14,096 nt of DNA from Branchiibius sp. NY16-3462-2 (GTDB taxonomy: Bacteria; Actinomycetota; Actinomycetes; Actinomycetales; Dermatophilaceae). Below, in pieces: positions 12,992-14,096 of this stretch. The position numbers and the translations under genes were made by a program. The stretch spans positions 1 through 14,096 of the forward strand of contig NZ_LVCF01000006.1 in the NCBI RefSeq assembly GCF_001594145.1, given 5' to 3'. The notes beneath the pieces were generated by a model. That model made no database searches. It was not told the DNA's origin and saw only the letters and a list, made by a program, of their open reading frames with translations. Within the stretch, counting starts at the first letter, position 1. The number at the start of each line of letters is the position of its first letter.

Positions 12992-13534
12992 TCAGTCCGC
13001 ACGGCGGATGACCGACACCGCCGCGACGGGGATCATCCGACGACCCGTGATGGCATCCGGCCGCCGCACCGCGTCGGCCGGGTGCTCGGCGATGTCGAAG
13101 TGATCGGCGCCCACCCAGTCGATCGAACCGGTCGTCAGACCACCGGCCGTGTCGTGAACCGTCACCGCACTGCGATCGCGCGCGATACCGCGCAGTGCGG
13201 TTCCGATACCGATACGACGGCCGCGCGAGATCTCCGACCGGTTGCGATAGGGCAGACCGGAGATTCCGAGCACCGCGAACGCGGGGACCAGTACTGATCG
13301 TCGCTGCTCCTCGAGCAGAAGCCAGTCGCGGCCAAGATCCTGCAGCACCCCGTTGACCCGTCCCGCGGCGGTGGTGATCGTCAGTGGCTGTCCGACCGCG
13401 GTCGCGACCCGGTCCGCCCATCCGACGGCGGCTCGTTCGGCGCGCACCAACTCCGGCAACAGCGCCTCCTGGTCGGCCTGCTGCTCGCGCAGCCACTGGG
13501 CCTCCAGATCGTCGAACAGGTCCTCCCACCGCAT
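12992..13534 (-). CDS. Conserved actinobacterial protein of unknown function (MRWEDLF type)
   Basis: A 180-residue soluble protein. The N-terminus MRWEDLFDDLEAQWLREQQA is a predicted amphipathic or coiled helix, followed by ERAAVGWADRVATAVGQPLT. Strand-rich parts follow with GRDWLLLEEQRRSVLVPAFA and LGISGLPYRN, then LRGIARDRSAVTVHDTAGGL and GSIDWVGADHFDIAEHPADA, ending in IPVAAVSVIRRA. The repeated WLLLEE/VLVP and DHFDIAEH/IPVAAV patterns suggest two related small-barrel units. Similar proteins starting MRW(E/D)DLF occur widely in actinobacteria as far as I recall, with no assigned function. I chose the ATG at 13534 over the upstream ATG at 13582 because of that conserved start and because TAGGTT lies 7 nt upstream. 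It is divergent from the gene at 13626 and probably cotranscribed with the downstream membrane-protein gene. Confidence 0.78.
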   Translation of the reverse strand: MRWEDLFDDLEAQWLREQQADQEALLPELVRAERAAVGWADRVATAVGQPLTITTAAGRVNGVLQDLGRDWLLLEEQRRSVLVPAFAVLGISGLPYRNRSEISRGRRIGIGTALRGIARDRSAVTVHDTAGGLTTGSIDWVGADHFDIAEHPADAVRRPDAITGRRMIPVAAVSVIRRAD

Positions 13535-13541
13535 GGTCAGC

Positions 13542-13547
13542 AACCTA
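13542..13547 (-). promoter_or_regulatory. -10 element for a leaderless start at 13534
   Basis: TAGGTT on the minus strand lies 7 nt before the ATG at 13534 and no ribosome site is present, supporting both this start and a leaderless transcript. The phased repeats at 13581-13640 begin about 35 bp upstream of it, where an activator or repressor could act. Confidence 0.5.
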
Positions 13548-13572
13548 CGGGTTCGCTCCGCCATCAGCCCGC

Positions 13573-13581
13573 TTATCCACA
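13573..13581 (+). promoter_or_regulatory. Perfect consensus DnaA-box 9-mer
   Basis: TTATCCACA matches the classical DnaA-box consensus TTATNCACA exactly. It lies between two divergent genes, immediately beside an AT-rich phased-repeat tract. A single box in a 70% GC genome is noteworthy, but dnaA, dnaN and a box cluster are absent, so this is not oriC as seen. A role in DnaA-linked transcription control is possible. Confidence 0.35.
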
Positions 13582-13640
13582 TTCAATGACGCTTAATGTC
13601 GTTTGATACCTTTTGATCCGCTTCAATGTTCTTCATGCAC
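13581..13640 (+). repeat. Six helically phased 10-bp degenerate repeats
   Basis: Consecutive 10-mers read attcaatgac, gcttaatgtc, gtttgatacc, ttttgatccg, cttcaatgtt and cttcatgcac. The shared pattern is roughly N-T-T-Y-R-A-T-G-N-C; the sixth unit is the weakest. The period of 10 bp places each unit on the same face of the helix. The tract is far more AT-rich than its surroundings and lies across the divergent promoter region and the likely start codons of the rightward gene. Head-to-tail phased half-sites are the type of target bound cooperatively by BldC and by excisionase-like MerR-fold proteins, one of which is encoded at 11661. That link is inference. Confidence 0.5.
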
Positions 13641-14096
13641 GATGAACGACGCACAGATCGCCTGCGGGTGTCAGCCGCCCTCGGCTTCGCGATCGCCGCT
13701 CTGTCGGCTATCGCAGCCGTCCGGCTGGGAGTCGTCGCGGGCCGCGAACTCGCGGTCGACGTACGCGGCGAGAGCGCTCCGTCCGCGGTGTTTCTGCACG
13801 TGCTGCTGATGTGCGTGGTCCCCCTGCTGCTCTGGCTGGCTCTGGCGTTTGCCGCGGCAGGCACGGATATCGCGCGCGTCCTGCGCGCCGGGGCCAGCCA
13901 CGCGGACCCGCGCACCGAAGGTCGGCGCAGCGCGCGACGACACATCGCTGCGGTCCTGCTCGCGCTCACCGGTGCCGGCGCGCTCGGCACACTGCCGTCC
14001 GCTCCGGCACTGGCAGGACCACTACCGCCCGGGACGACGCAATCTGCACCGCTGGCCACGGCAATGGACGTTCCGGTCCCGCCGCCCCCGGTAACC
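13626..14096 (+). CDS. Three-helix membrane protein with Pro-rich region, partial at right edge
   Basis: The frame is open from ATG 13626 to the last base (157 codons, no stop). Hydrophobic segments are at about residues 15-38 (VSAALGFAIAALSAIAAVRL), 53-78 (AVFLHVLLMCVVPLLLWLAL) and 106-130 (HIAAVLLALTGAGALGTLPS). A Pro/Thr/Ala-rich stretch ending VPVPPPPVT follows, which looks like a linker to a further domain beyond the window. Actinobacterial proteins of this layout often continue into a LysM peptidoglycan-binding domain, but none can be seen here. A second in-frame ATG at 13635 (MHDERRTDRLR) is an equally possible start; neither has a ribosome site. The hydrophobic segments make this strand far more convincing than the overlapping antisense frame. 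It is divergent from the MRWEDLF-type gene, and its start lies within the phased repeats. Confidence 0.72.
   Translation, partial: MFFMHDERRTDRLRVSAALGFAIAALSAIAAVRLGVVAGRELAVDVRGESAPSAVFLHVLLMCVVPLLLWLALAFAAAGTDIARVLRAGASHADPRTEGRRSARRHIAAVLLALTGAGALGTLPSAPALAGPLPPGTTQSAPLATAMDVPVPPPPVT

Noticed and set aside
13583..14059. A 158-codon minus-strand frame at the right end
   Set aside because: Its translation is low-complexity Ser/Ala/Arg without structure, whereas the plus strand has three clear membrane helices in an uninterrupted frame.

Overview
The window is about 70% GC and comes from an actinobacterial chromosome. WhiB1, PdtaS, the 180-kDa class NAD-glutamate dehydrogenase, DUF2505 and DUF6912-type proteins, the style of the CpaB/CpaE-like pair and frequent leaderless starts all support this. 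A member of the Micrococcales (Dermacoccaceae/Intrasporangiaceae type) is my best guess from protein style alone. I see no phage, transposon, tRNA, rRNA or CRISPR signal, so this looks like core chromosome.

Left block (1-1566, minus strand): a small four-helix membrane protein overlaps by 4 bp (ATGA) a DUF2207/YciQ-like membrane protein. The latter ends in a Gly/Asp/Ser-rich tail and runs off the left edge. Then come about 330 bp without a gene (1567-1896), carrying a 16-bp dyad and an ECF-sigma-like promoter candidate.

Redox/nitrogen block (1897-9074): whiB1 (+) converges on pdtaS (-), the same pairing as Rv3219-Rv3220c in Mycobacterium tuberculosis. Upstream of pdtaS, on the same strand and 19 bp away, lies a full-length NAD-dependent glutamate dehydrogenase (about 1601 aa). 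A DUF2505 gene reads divergently from gdh and interlocks its stop codon with the next block.

Pilus-type block (9071-11897): a minus-strand operon encodes a CpaB-like SAF protein, a CpaE/TadZ-like deviant P-loop ATPase and a DUF6912-like protein. No CpaF/TadA, TadB/C or pilin gene is visible. A small excisionase-type HTH gene reads divergently from it.

Right block (11906-14096): two minus-strand genes of unknown function (a two-helix membrane protein and a conserved actinobacterial soluble protein) diverge from a three-helix membrane protein that runs off the right edge. Their shared intergenic region is strikingly AT-rich. It holds a perfect DnaA-box 9-mer followed by six helically phased 10-bp degenerate repeats, the most unusual structure in the window.

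A recurring theme is the start signal TAGGNT placed 6-7 nt before the start codon with no convincing Shine-Dalgarno. It is seen at four genes and implies leaderless transcripts, including one for pdtaS independent of gdh.
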